A DNA stretch of 64,000 nucleotides from Dipetalonema caudispina (Eukaryota; Nematoda; Chromadorea; Rhabditida; Onchocercidae). The stretch spans positions 186,001 to 250,000 of the forward strand of contig JABVXV010000056.1 in NCBI GenBank assembly GCA_013365325.1. Reading direction: 5' to 3'. A program made the translations under genes and the position numbers. The notes below the pieces were generated by a model. The model was given only the letters and a program-made list of their open reading frames with translations. It was not told the origin of the DNA and did not search any database. Position 1 is the first letter of the stretch, and every line of letters begins with the position of its first letter. Positions 13,159-26,816 of the stretch are shown piece after piece.

Positions 13159-16100
13159 ATGAAATATATATTAATACGAGAAAATGTGAACGTAACGGAT
13201 TTACCAGATGAGATTATTGAACAAATTTGCTCGTATATCTCACCTGTTCAGGTTCTTTCTATTTCTCATTCTCATGTTTGTTACTTTTATGAAAATGGAC
13301 TTATATTACTAATTCGAGGTGAAACATAAATGCAAATATTATGTTAGATATGATAAATCTAATATATTGGACACAAACATCACTGCTTTGGAGTTCCATT
13401 TAAAATGTGGGATGGGAAGATTTAACATTCCTGGAAGGATATCATTGTTATCAAATGAAATCTGATACCAATGATTGTACTTGTTATCTTAAGTATATCA
13501 TTTCTAATTTATACAAATAGCTTCCTGCTGGGTTTAAATTGTTGAAAAAAGGCTTGGCCATCAACATCATTAAGGTTATAATTCTTTAAACAACATTTCC
13601 TGATTGTTTCAGCTGTGTTTATCAGGATGGGGTGGGGTCAGTAAAGGATTCAAGGATATGCTACGGCAAGTATATAAGAGCTTTTGTGTGCTGAATACAA
13701 TTACAGGACAAGATTGCGAATTCTTCAAGCAATTTTGTTTGCCTCGAGCTTATGAGGATAAGGTTAGGTCCTTCAAGACATCTTACTTTTCTGCTTGACA
13801 TATTTTTGCAGAAATCATTATTAGTTTTCTGATTGCTAACTTTAACTGGTTTCTATTACAATGTAGCAGACTTATCGAACTTTGTTGTGACGAAAAATTG
13901 ATTGCTAAAAACATTTCTTTATTCGTTTTATTAGAATACATTAATTTAGATCCTTACAAGAAAGCTTGAAATCGTTATTCGAAATATTTTCCCACACGTC
14001 ACGATGCTTACCGTCTCTGCGGGAACATTTTGTACAGGTAGAAATTTTTTTTAGCAATACAGTTACATTTATAAATGGTATTATGCTTGTTGCCTCTTTT
14101 AAGACTGAGCTTAAAGGTAAGATTCAGTGCACTTTGGAATACGTATTTTTAATATTGTCGAAGTACAACAAGGTATACACCTCGAAAGTTTCAGCAAACA
14201 TTCTATTTTTGAGGATAAAAAACTCGATACCATACCTAATGAAGGATTTCAAGCCTGATGTTATGAAGCGAACCCATAACAGACTAAAATAGTTACGTAA
14301 ATTCCTCTTTAAAAAATTATATTAATCTCTGCTGTTTCAGTTTTGCAATACGTCGTCAAATTTGAACCCATTTTGTTGATGCCTAAACTTCGTTTTCTTC
14401 ATATATTGTTAGGCGATAAATGTGGTATTCTGACCAATAGTCATGCATTCAGCGATTTTGCAGTTGCTCGGTTTGTTCTTTTAAAGTAATCTTAATTTCA
14501 CTTAATTTATGTCTGTTACGTTTTTGATAATCAATACTTTTCTACTGTGATTACCAAAAAATAAAAGAAAAAAGTGATTTTCTAAATGTCCTACAATTTT
14601 CTTTATGTTATTGGTTCAAGCAAGTGGTATTATTTTTGAAATTGATAGCTGTCCGTATCATAAAGCCACTTTTAAAGTTGTTTAGAATTTTTTATTTATA
14701 AAAATTTTTTAGAAAATTTGTCAGCGAACTGAAGTTTGTGGAATTGTCGGTGACTTTGTCGCCAGACAGCGAAAAGTTTGTAACATGCTGTAGTTTTCGA
14801 AAGCTACTTCGCTTCCTGATGGAAATAACAGAAAAGGCTGGTATGTCATGTTCTTATAACCAATTGATTGGTTATTCCATTTATGATTTGTTCTTTTTTG
14901 TACGATAAAGTTGTCCTCACATCAGTGTCAGTTCCTTAGCTTGTTGTAAAGAAACAGAAATATCTGCTAAGTTTGAATTAAATAGGAAGGTCTAGCAATT
15001 GAGGAATTAGAAATGAGAGCAATCTAATAATAATCTTTTTCCAATTATGCTTTTTAAATTTCTTTTCTATCCGTAAAATTTTTTGGAATAAATAAGCAAA
15101 AAACGGATTGTCATAAAATAGCGGCTTTTATCATATTGGGCCCTGCTCTCTAGCTTAATGAGTGAAATAAGTGAAGTTAAGGCATAATTTTTGTGTAAGG
15201 AATGGGTATAAGAAATTTTGCGATTAGATAAATGAAATCAGTGAGATTTCGGAAGTGAACACGTCTCTATTTTCAGGAACGTGGTCTTTATGTCTTAAAG
15301 ATAAAACCAAACGAGCACAAGGGTGGTTCTGCCCGTCAGAGTTATCGTCTTACCGGGTTATTGCCTTCATTGCATATGTAAGGACAGTAATGGAGTTGGG
15401 TATACCGCTTCATACATTACAGCTGGTTGATGAACTGAAGATATCTCCCTATATGATGATTATGAAGAAGAGGCGACGTTTTCTATACATATATGATGAG
15501 TACAAGGTAATAGTAATGACATGTACTACAAGGTCGCATGTATTATTCAGGATACCAAGTAAACCCGATCTCTCCTGATCTTCCTGAATTTTTAATTTTT
15601 TACTGACATGCTTGATGTGTTTTCATGGAAACGGCAGTTAGAATTTGGCTTTTGTATCTCTTATGTTAAGTTTTCCTTCTTTATCTCAAAAAATTAGTTT
15701 CAACCAGAATAATGACATCCATAAAGCTAAAATTAGATTAGTCATCCTGCTTCTTCAACTTCTTTCAAAATGGAATATATTGTGAAAAGTAATGGGGATT
15801 CCAATAATTCCGGGAATCTTTTTTAGCAATGTGAGAATCTTATCATATGCTATGATATTGGAATTGTTGCACCATTGTTTCCACGTGTTGAGAAATACTG
15901 TCAGTTACAACAGGTCGAAATAATATCTTCGCATGTCCTTTACAAGGATGATTTCTTGAAGTATCTTTCGTTAGCACCAAGTAAGTTTGGTCAAGAATTT
16001 TTGAGGATTTTGAAATTGATAGAAATGCAATAAAAACGCTTTCACTCATTCATACTGCATCCACGACTGAATAATACTTGTTTCCTCACATTGATGTATG

Positions 16101-16471
16101 AGTGGTCGGAATAGTCAAATTATTTCGTAATTTGTATTTTACTGACGTGGGAAGTGATTTAGGCCGAAACAGCGAAGTGTACATTGAGTTGCTTTTGCAA
16201 TACTGATTTTATATTTTTTTTTTATATTTCTATCAAACGAAATAATCGTAAACATAAGAAATTGAATAATTTATACTTTCAATTATATTAACTGCTTATA
16301 CCAAATGCAGATATCAAAGTTATACGCATTTTATTACCGTATCTTTGGACCGAGCGAGTGGAACGATGTGCATTCGGATGTTTCCGTAATGCTGACTTTG
16401 CATGTTTCATGAAATATGGATGGGCTTCGTTATCCTATTATCTTCCTCATGCTTCACTTGTTTTTTCATGA
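13159..16471 (+). CDS. F-box protein with LRR-like C-terminal region
   Basis: Eight exons join in phase: 13159-13251, 13613-13762, 13950-14037, 14341-14470, 14713-14840, 15277-15506, 15827-15980 and 16311-16471 (377 aa). Residues 13-55 form an F-box (TDLPDEIIEQICSYISP, then the VSKGFKDML end in exon 2). F-box proteins dock on Skp1 in SCF ubiquitin ligases and choose substrates. The remainder has repeated hydrophobic strands such as LEIVIRNIFPHVTMLTV, LRFLHILLGDKCG and VKFVELSV-like segments typical of F-box/LRR or FTH-type nematode proteins, with many cysteines. No named orthologue is recognised. The first donor (CAG|GTTCTT) is weak, and exon 4 may instead end at 14485, adding five residues in frame. 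The ATG at 13159 is chosen because the F-box follows at once and a TAG acceptor lies shortly upstream. Confidence 0.7.
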
Positions 16472-19400
16472 AAACTTTCCATTGGGTCTTCTGCTCGGAA
16501 AACATTCGTTGATTTGTTTTCTTGTTTACACAAATTAGATTCTGCTGTTAGATATTTTGTATTGAGTTATTGTTTAGTTTACTTTTCTTATCTAGACAAT
16601 TATTATGCTATTAGTAATAGCAAGCAAATCATTTATGATTCCAAGCTTTAGTCTTTGTCCTTGATGGCAGGGACTCATCTGCTGAAATAGATGTGGATAT
16701 TACCTCACTGGTATCTCCTATACTCTACTTCTGGTTGCTTCGTAATCAAAATTTTCGAAATTATTCAAGGATTATAAAGGAAATTTTCCTATTCTAATTT
16801 AAGTGAACTTTTTCAGTATTTCTTGGTAATTTCTAAATTCGTGATTTTATTATTTCCCATTTTTCAAACTTTACTGACAGCTGATCTCGCATTTTCCTGT
16901 ATAGAATTTTTTTTTAATTTGTTTTGTTTTGGCAATTATATTCTGACCAAATACATTTGCACTCCTATATTTGAAATTGGTTGGTCAAAACGTTCGAGAT
17001 AAGCAGAAATTTTTCGTCCACAGGAGTCTACATAATAAGATATATTTCTCTTTGAATTCATTCATCTATTTCCGCTACTTTAGTTGTATCATAGATTTAT
17101 TCTACATTGAGTTCTACAAAAGTTATTTTTCTGCAAAAATTTTTCTTTTACCGTGCAATTCATCCGCCACATTACTGTCTGTTGTCAGTACATCCCTAAA
17201 ATGACTAAATCTTATGATCATAAAATTTTACGGGTATTGTTCAGAATATTAGTTAAATTTGTTTTCCATGTTATGTTAATTCCATTACTGTTAATATTTT
17301 TTTCAGAGAAATAACCCACTCATTCTTGTTTCTCCTTTATGTGTGTAAGCAACGTTCAGGTAATGTTGACGTAACTCGAACATACTGCGTACTGGTAACA
17401 TTTATGGGTCAGCTAGTGCATTTAGTTTTCTCCTTGAATAGGTTGAAAATGAGACGGGAGAGACATGACATGAATGAAATAACAGTATTCATTGAATTAG
17501 GGGGAAGAAGGGAATCTTAAAATGAGAAGTTGGCAGTTGTCATCCTATTAAAGTATTCAGTATTTAAGTTGAAGACAGGGGTAGGAACCGAAATTGAATT
17601 GGAGTGAGCATGTAATGCTATCGGATAACTTTCTAAAAGACACTTTTTTAATGTCCAATTTGTTATATAGTAATGAGATTAAAAGTAATATATTGGCTTT
17701 TCTATCCCTTTGTGCCTATCTGATCATTCGATTTCATCTTTTGGGAGGATAATTAAAGATAAAGAAGATGTTTTTTCTTAGAGTACAATAAGAAGATGAG
17801 GAAAATGGATGAATTTAATGTTGTCAGTTCATCTGAAAAATTTTTTCTTCACGCTTACTTGTAATAATCAATATTTGGTGCGTTTATAACTTCAAAATCT
17901 TTATAAAAAATGGCTTGTTTTATCTATTTGTTTTATTTAATCTTTATAGTGACACTATGTTTGATGCAAAAAAATATTACTTTGTTTTTTCGGAAGTACT
18001 ACACTGTGATACGTACTTCAGGTATTTTTCTGCAATATTAAATGTCTTATTGATATTTGCTGGTCTTTTTGGTGCCTTATTATTATGTCTTGAATACACT
18101 TTTATTGTTACTGCATATTATCTTCCAATACCTAATTTAGCAACCTGAATTCGTGTTACAGTCAAAGTGATAATATCTTACTTTCTTTTTAATGTCTTTC
18201 TTTTTTGTGGTCATATTTTATGCTTATGATCCTTTTCTGTGGAGTAATAAGTTATGAGTTTATACTGATTTAGTAACCACATAGTATTTTGCATGCTTGC
18301 ATCTCGTTGAATAAGAATATACAAGTTAGATATAGAGTCAAGTCAGATTCTTGGTGATAAAAGTAAGGGAATGCATGAAATATTCACTAAAACTGTTTAA
18401 ACAGTTCATTAGGACAGTTAGACATGAGATATGATAAGGTGCTTCATTCTCAAATGACCTTTGATAATAATATTCTTATAAGACGGATGACTTATCTACC
18501 ATGTTGAACTTCTCTATTCAAACTCATTAAACAGTTTCATATGTCGCATCATAATTATTAATTTCACTCATCTTTCCTACTTTCCCGCATCCCTAAGGAT
18601 TTGAAATGTTTTGTTAAAAGATTATAAGTTGAAAGTATTTCGTTATAGGTATACCTTGTACTTGTTTCATGATGGTTTCAGATATTTCATTTGTAACATG
18701 AATCTACTGATTCGTCCGTAGAAAATTCTTAGATTTTAAATTTCGCTGCGAAAAGCAACAACCTGAAAACTAGTTTTTTTGTCCGAACATGTGTGTTAAA
18801 ATTGGAAGAGTGAAATAATATTTGTGTGGAATTTTGCATTCGAAGAGAGTAAGTCGCAGGTAAAAGTTCTTCATATATGCAAGCTTCGAAACTTGCTTTA
18901 TTCACAACAAATTGATAAAACATTTCAATTTAAATGCGAAATATTATAATTTCTCCCCAACTATAAAACTATGATGATATTTATATGTTGTTATAACTGT
19001 AGAAACAATAATTATTAATTTGATCTAATTATACAAGCATAAGAGTTGCACCTGTCACTTTAATCAGAAATGATTAATTAGTGGTGACTAAATTGGCGTA
19101 GCTTTATAAGCATAATATATTAACTTCTTGTGATGCTAATCATCCGGGAAAAGTTTCTCTGATAATTCAAATATACTTTGAGGACAGTTAATAAAATTAA
19201 ACCGTGGCATGCATCACTGCAATGTTGTTGCAAATGCATTTGCAGTCGAATATGTGATAATAATAACGATTTACCATTGATGCATGCTAAACATAAACTG
19301 CAAAACTTCAATAATTTGATTAAATCGGAACCTTCTCATTTTTATGCTTCTACAACCAATCAGCAGAACTGTTGAATCATCCTTCCATCTTCTATTTTCG

Positions 19401-20307
19401 CTTGCAAAGAAACTTCTATCTTCATATTCAAGAATCTATCAAGAACTCTTTGATATCACTGAACTTATCATAAACCATTCTAATAGTTATACAAAAATTC
19501 CTTTTACAATTTTTATTTGAAATAAACTTTTGAACGTTTCAATTGGCCATAATTAATGAATGCAACGAGCAATTCCAACCAAACGAAAAGAATCCTTTCA
19601 TTTTCAATTTCTTGGCGAATCTCATTTGTTCTCTCTCCTTTTCTCATCAAAATGTGAATTTTGATCGGAAATGATTGAAAAGTGAAAGGGACACGAAAAT
19701 GGACGATAGATGGAATGACTACTCATTTATACTGTTATTAACAGGAATTTATTCTGTGACGATCTGTAGGCGCCATTGTCAAATACATACTTCGACTTAC
19801 TACATTGAGTATTTGATTTGTCTATTCCGTTTTGATATTAATGGAACAATTTGTAATTCATGGCATAGTAAAATGTAAAGTTAGAAATACAAATGTCATC
19901 AATCTTTCAACATTTGCACAATTAATTGATGGCATCTTTGAAATTGTTTACTTTCCAGATCAATCAATATTTCCCATCTTTACTGTAATACTGTATCATC
20001 ATAAGAGTATAATGATGATTCTTGAAAGTAAAAAAACAGCAAACAATTTTGCTAAAAATCTTTATTTCTCATCCGTAGCACGATTTCAATTAATATTTTC
20101 TCATTGATATGCATTCAATTTGTTAAGATGTAAATGCAATAAAAATGTGAAGATTAGAATTTTGCCGTAATTACGGAAGGAAAAATGATGCAAAAGCAGA
20201 AATAATTGAATGCAGTAAAAATGATCGAAGAATGGATACTAATAGTATGAATGATAGATTGTTCAAGTTTTACATCATTCTTCTCTTGGACAATCCATTG
20301 AAGTTGC
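16472..20307. other. Intergenic, convergent, no gene seen
   Basis: This 3.8-kb region lies between the 3' ends of the F-box gene and the collagen gene. It is AT-rich with short scattered open frames. None has splice-compatible neighbours or recognisable protein character. Confidence 0.55.
20061..20066 (-). terminator. Candidate poly(A) signal for collagen gene
   Basis: AATAAA on the minus strand lies about 240 nt beyond the collagen stop codon. Confidence 0.35.
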
Positions 20308-21619
<1,312 letters not shown>

Positions 21620-21627
21620 CTTGCTAC

Positions 21628-21637
21628 CTGCAAATTA
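21628..21637 (-). promoter_or_regulatory. Candidate trans-splice acceptor before collagen ATG
   Basis: The minus strand reads TAATTTGCAG ending 8 nt before the collagen start codon. The placement fits spliced-leader trans-splicing, though a 5'-UTR cis-intron is also possible. Confidence 0.5.
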
Positions 21638-23128
21638 TAATCTTAGCAGCATGCAGCATGTTATCAACCCGTCAAGGATACGCAATTCGATCATTCTTCG
21701 CATTAGCACTTCCCTTGTTCTCTTGATTCTATAGCATTCAAATTCGAAATTTGTAAAATTTCAAGCTAAAAAAGTGATGTTAAAATCCGACAACTAAATT
21801 AAAAATTAGTGTAAGGAAGGTTAATGCATATGAAATTGCTAAAAAAAGAAAATTTAATCCCAATAATTTTTTTTCCTAGTTGAAGGCATTTAAAAGCAGT
21901 TAATTTATAAATTCTTTTTCATTAAAAAAATAAAACCTTTCCAGTCAATTTTTATCATTTGAAAGGTTTAATTCCTTAAGTTTTTAGAAAATTACGGGAC
22001 TTTTAGTTTTTGGGTGGTTATCGAATGTTACCGATTTGTAATGTTTTGTTTGTATGACATTCACATAGTTATATTCTTGCAGTTTTTGGATATATTTGAT
22101 AATTACTTGATGACAGTATTTTAAAGTATTATTTCATTAAGACTAATACTGAAATAGAAGATATTTGGTTATCCTTAATTTATTCACCTTATTACCTATT
22201 TCTATTCCATAGGATTTGCGCATCGAATGCAACTTTTTCAGAAAATCCTTTCCAGAAACTTTGTGATAAACATTGCAAAATTGTAATTAGCTGGTTTATT
22301 AGTGGAAAGCTTATACATAAAGTGACTGAATTGAAATTTTTCCGATATCCTTCCAATGGTAAGAATGAAAATTCGAGAATAATTGGCAATAATAAAGTAA
22401 GAAATGATTGGAGCAATAAAATGAGCAAAATCTTTTTAAAATGTTCGTACATGGAAGATATAAACATTGTTACAATGAGAGTATTCAAAAAGAAATTATC
22501 GAAATTTACTTTTTTTATCATCAATTTGTCATCTATTCTTTGTGACAGATAGTTTCTTTAATCAGTCAATATATTTCACTGGAGGATAAAAAATGAAACA
22601 ATGAGAAATCGTTTATTTAGTTTTCCGTAAAATAAAGGAGTTACAGTTGAGATTTCTTTTTCAAATGAATAAATGGAAAAAATTCGTAAAGAAGGAAAAC
22701 AGATAATTTTCATTCACATGGATTTTTTGTAAAACAAAAATAGATAATCAGAAATGATAATGTAATTGTTATTTCTATTTCAACGAAAGAAAGAAAAATT
22801 TCAATTTCATTATAGAATTAAAAATAAAATAGAGATTTTCATTAGGAAGAATATTTCAAGAAATTTTACAACTTTTTAATAAGGAAGAAAAGCTTGAAGA
22901 ACAGTTTGATACGGTAATGAAGTAGGGTCAATTGTCGCTACTGTGTTGCAGTATCATCCCAAATGGTTGTAGGTATACCGTTTGAATGGCGTAAAGAGCC
23001 ATTTTTATATGCTTCCTTTCCTATCGGTACCACCTATCTCCAAAGAAGGCGATCGCTAAAGTGAGACGAGATGCCTCCTCCGTCAATGTTGCTCATTAAG
23101 CAAGAAAGTATCTCTGGAAAAGGAAAGA

Positions 23129-23168
23129 TTGCTGCTGCTGCTACTACTACTACTACTGCTGTTGTTGT
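23129..23168. repeat. GCT/ACT/GTT trinucleotide microsatellite
   Basis: Four GCT units, then ACT units, then GCT/GTT units, all non-coding. Confidence 0.9.
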
Positions 23169-23230
23169 ATACACCTCTACCTATCTACTACTACTTCTAC
23201 GACATCAATCCAATATATGCAAGTGAATGA

Positions 23231-23290
23231 ATCATCATCATCATCATCATTATTATCGTTACTATCATTATTATCATAGTTATCATCGTT
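23231..23290. repeat. ATC/ATT trinucleotide-rich repeat
   Basis: Repeated ATC units pass into interrupted ATT/ATC units. Confidence 0.85.
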
Positions 23291-26132
23291 CAATGTGTAA
23301 TGTAGTCAATGATGACGATAGTGTCATCATTGTGAGTGTGGGCGTTTCCTGACAAATTTTCTCATTAACTAATAAAGTTTGCTGAAAACCGGATTTTATG
23401 CACATTTCATCAACATTTCCAAATTTCAATTTTTGTTAAGAATCTCTTGTTTCTTCTGCTGCTTACCATCTTTTACAATTTTTTTGATAAAGATGTAAAA
23501 AAATAGGCAAATACCTTCAAGCATCTCTTCTTGTATGTATGTTTGTCACAGATAAAAATTTGATTACGACAAAATGAACGGACAACTAAGACACACAAAT
23601 ACATGGAAATATAAACACGTAAGAACAAACGTGTAGATAGATAAGAAGAATGAATTATTACGTATCCAATGATACAAAAATTTCTAAATTAACTGTATTG
23701 CTTTTTTTGTTTTTCTTCTGATGTAAATTCATTACATTTGAATTGAAAGGAATGAATGCTTTTTGCATTGCTTTTCTTGTTTCTTTTAGTAGGAATTAAT
23801 GACTTAGCTACTTTTTAAGGCCAAATTTTATCATCCATCTTCTCCAACTTTTCGTTACGATTCATTTTGATGTTGAAGAGAGGAAAGAGACACATCGATC
23901 GGTGATACAAAAACAAAGGAAAAAGCTGCCTGCTCCATTCCTGTTTCTGTTACAGTCAAATGCTATTCGTTTCGTCCCATTCCGTTTTTTTGATCCAGGA
24001 AATTAATCATTTAATGTCTTTTATTTGATCATAAATATAATTTCAAGCTTATCCGATTAAAATTGGAAAATGAAATTTATAAATTAGCATAATTTCAAAA
24101 TAATTCAAACTTTTCCAATGATTGATTTTGCAAACAGCCAGAACAATTTTACTTTAAAATGTTAAACGAAAAAATGAAAAAAATAAAAAACAAAACAATG
24201 TTTAGGAATGAAATTACTCTTGCAACATGAAATTTCAACTAATTCCACTTAGCAGAACATGTTGATGGAGGTGAATGCGGAAATGGTACAGAGAGGTAAC
24301 AGTTATTTTCCTCAATTTTTGAAATGAACGATTACCATCTTTTGCTATTTTCAGGTTTATTGAAATTTTTCCATTAATGAAGGAAGAACTGGAATGGTAT
24401 ATAGTATGAATAGTTGTTATTTGTGTGCTTTATAACTACAGTGATAATTCTTTATTTGTTTGACAGTTTAATGAACACAAAAACACAATCATACTTTTTC
24501 CCCCTCCTTCTCCCCTTTCTTGAATCAAACTTATTATTTTCCTTCCTTGGCAAATTAATTACCATCAACTGGTAAACTAATAAACGACTCCTTTTAGAAA
24601 ATATTTGTATTTTTTCTGCGTATGACATCTAAGTTATACTTCAAGTAGTAGAAATCTATAGTAAAAAATAAATTAAGTAACTTTAAATAAGTAGTAAAAA
24701 TACTTCTAAGCCTTAGTTACACTGTAATAGTAGAAATTGTTTTATTGTGATGGAAAAGTTTAATTTTAATTTCACTAAATAGTATGTTTGTAATGTTTAT
24801 GCGAAGTCGAAATAATCATTTACTCTCATCTGTGGATTTTCAAATTCTGAACATATCCTGTAATTAATGTTGAAATGTTTGAAGCTAAAAGCGGAACTGA
24901 AATTTCACTTTGAATTTCGAAAAAAATTCCATCAACAACGGAATCATAAGAATTTAGTAGCAATTATCAAGTTTTAATGTCTGATTTGGTATCACAGTAA
25001 ATGATATTCCGTTCAGCTGAAAATACCTATAATATACTGTTGATGTATTCGGTACTTCTATAAATCACATATTTGCTCATACAAAGCTTGCAACATACTG
25101 CAATTTCCGCTTAAAACTAAATAAACTAATATAAAAAGGTAAAAATTAGCAGTACCAGAATAAATGCCAATATGTGATATCTCGATAAGCGGTAGGTATC
25201 ACATAGTTAGGTGATACTAAAAGTATTGCTTAATGAAAACTGAGAAATAATGAGTTATTATAATTTAAATTCACTTTCTACTTCAATATAAAATTCCTAA
25301 AAATAACATTGTAATTTTATTGCAAATGCTGATTTAATTTTTGATTCTTTTGAAATGAATCGTGAGCTAACCTATGACACTACCAATACAAAGTATCAAG
25401 AATGTTCATAGCACTTATTTTCAACAAAAATAACAAATATTTACATAAATTTTCAGCAGAAACAATAGAGATTTGCATCTGTAACATGGCAGTCAAATAA
25501 TTTTTGCATTGAAAAATATTTCCAATGATACTTCCTACTTTCATTCAAATGACAGGAAAAAAAAAGGAAAGATCCGATTCTTGATTAGTGATAAATTTTT
25601 TTTGATATGAAAGTGAAAAAAAAAAAACACACATACACAAAATATCTATTTGAAGCAGACGAAGAGACGTGGAATGAATTTTTTTTGCAGTTCAATCTGC
25701 AAGCAATTTTACTCACAGTTGAAAAAAAGTCAAAATATGAAAAAATTGCCATTTTTGGCAATTTTTTCGTAGAAGTTTCAATGTAGATTATTAGGATAAA
25801 AGAAATACTAGAAAGATTTTTTTGATATTTCGCTCCAAATATAAGTCAAATCTTAACTTAATTTAGATATATCATTAATAATCAATTTGTGATATTGTGG
25901 ATAGGAAAAAAATTTGTCCAAAACAAAGTGATTTGAAATATTTCATTAAATATGACAAATAACAAATTATGAGCTGAAGGACTTGGGGCACAAAAAAACG
26001 TTTGGATGAAGTAATAATATGGGATAATGTTTAAATATCCTGATTCTCGACCAAATTTTTTGGCCTTGGCTTTAATATTCCTTATCAAGATTAGAATATG
26101 CTTTCAGGAATAATTTTTGTTAATTGTTAGAT

Positions 26133-26816
26133 TCATTTCTTCTTACAGTCATCTTCTAACACAAAGTTAGCCATTCTTTCAGCCAATTCTGCCGTATATG
26201 CCATTTCATCACCACTTACGTCCGGCGTTGATCTGTAAGAAGAGAATGAGGATCCTGGCCATTATTTTACAAATCACTCAATCAATCCTCAATTCCTACT
26301 GCTCTCTTTAAGATGAAAAAGAATGAAGTAGCTGAAATTGCGTGCCATTGATTAGTTAGTTGCATGAACTTCAACGGTATCGCTTCTCCGTCAATTCATT
26401 TTGCGTAAAACGTGATATTCAAATAATCGCTAATATCATGGCTAAACTTTATTTTTGAGTCTACTGTTGCTGGATTATTTTTGATATCTAATTCTGGAAA
26501 AATATCTATACTGTAGAAAAATTGCAAAATGCGATTAACTTTTTTGTTTTAAAGGAAAGGAAGCTTGATGACCTTTTTGAGAGCAAAAAAAATAAACATC
26601 ATGTATAAAAAAAAAAAAGTAAGATGTACTTATAAAATTAACAGCTTAAATTGAATTAAAAATTACTAACTTATCGGAGTGAAATTTTGAGAAAAATCGG
26701 CAGAATATAACTTTCCATCGGAAGCCACGCTTGGAATCTATACGATCGATACCCCATAGATGCATTAATTCCGAATATGAATTGCAATCCATAGCATTTG
26801 TATTTGTTTCGTTTAC
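26133..26816 (-). CDS. Orphan 3'-terminal exons of an unrecognised gene
   Basis: Two minus-strand exons fit together: 26671-26816 (acceptor TTTGCAG, donor GTTAGT) and 26133-26232 (acceptor CTTACAG, stop TGA at 26133-26135). They share phase 2 and encode about 82 residues. Recognisable stretches are SELMHLWGIDRIDSKRGFRW and DEMAYTAELAERMANFVLED, ending DDCKKK. The sequence has protein-like composition and clean borders, but I do not recognise the family. Upstream exons should lie to the right, between 26.8 and about 31 kb, and were not found with confidence. A candidate small exon near 27885-27940 does not fit this frame unambiguously. Confidence 0.5.

Larger units (their letters stand above)
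21638..26132. other. Intergenic, upstream of collagen; no gene seen
   Basis: This 4.5-kb region contains a less AT-rich island at about 22915-23350 with trinucleotide microsatellites at 23129-23168 and 23231-23290. No exon with both borders is supported. The island could be distal regulatory sequence or a non-coding exon. Confidence 0.5.

Noticed and set aside
15507..15562. A 44-nt intron leading to a DTK-stop ending for the F-box gene
   Set aside because: An in-phase downstream exon (15827-15980) with good borders continues LRR-like sequence and leads to a further phased exon, so the early stop is less likely.
22192..22552. Overlapping open frames on both strands
   Set aside because: Both are Phe/Ile/Asn-rich as expected from AT-rich non-coding DNA. 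No splice neighbours or recognisable domain.
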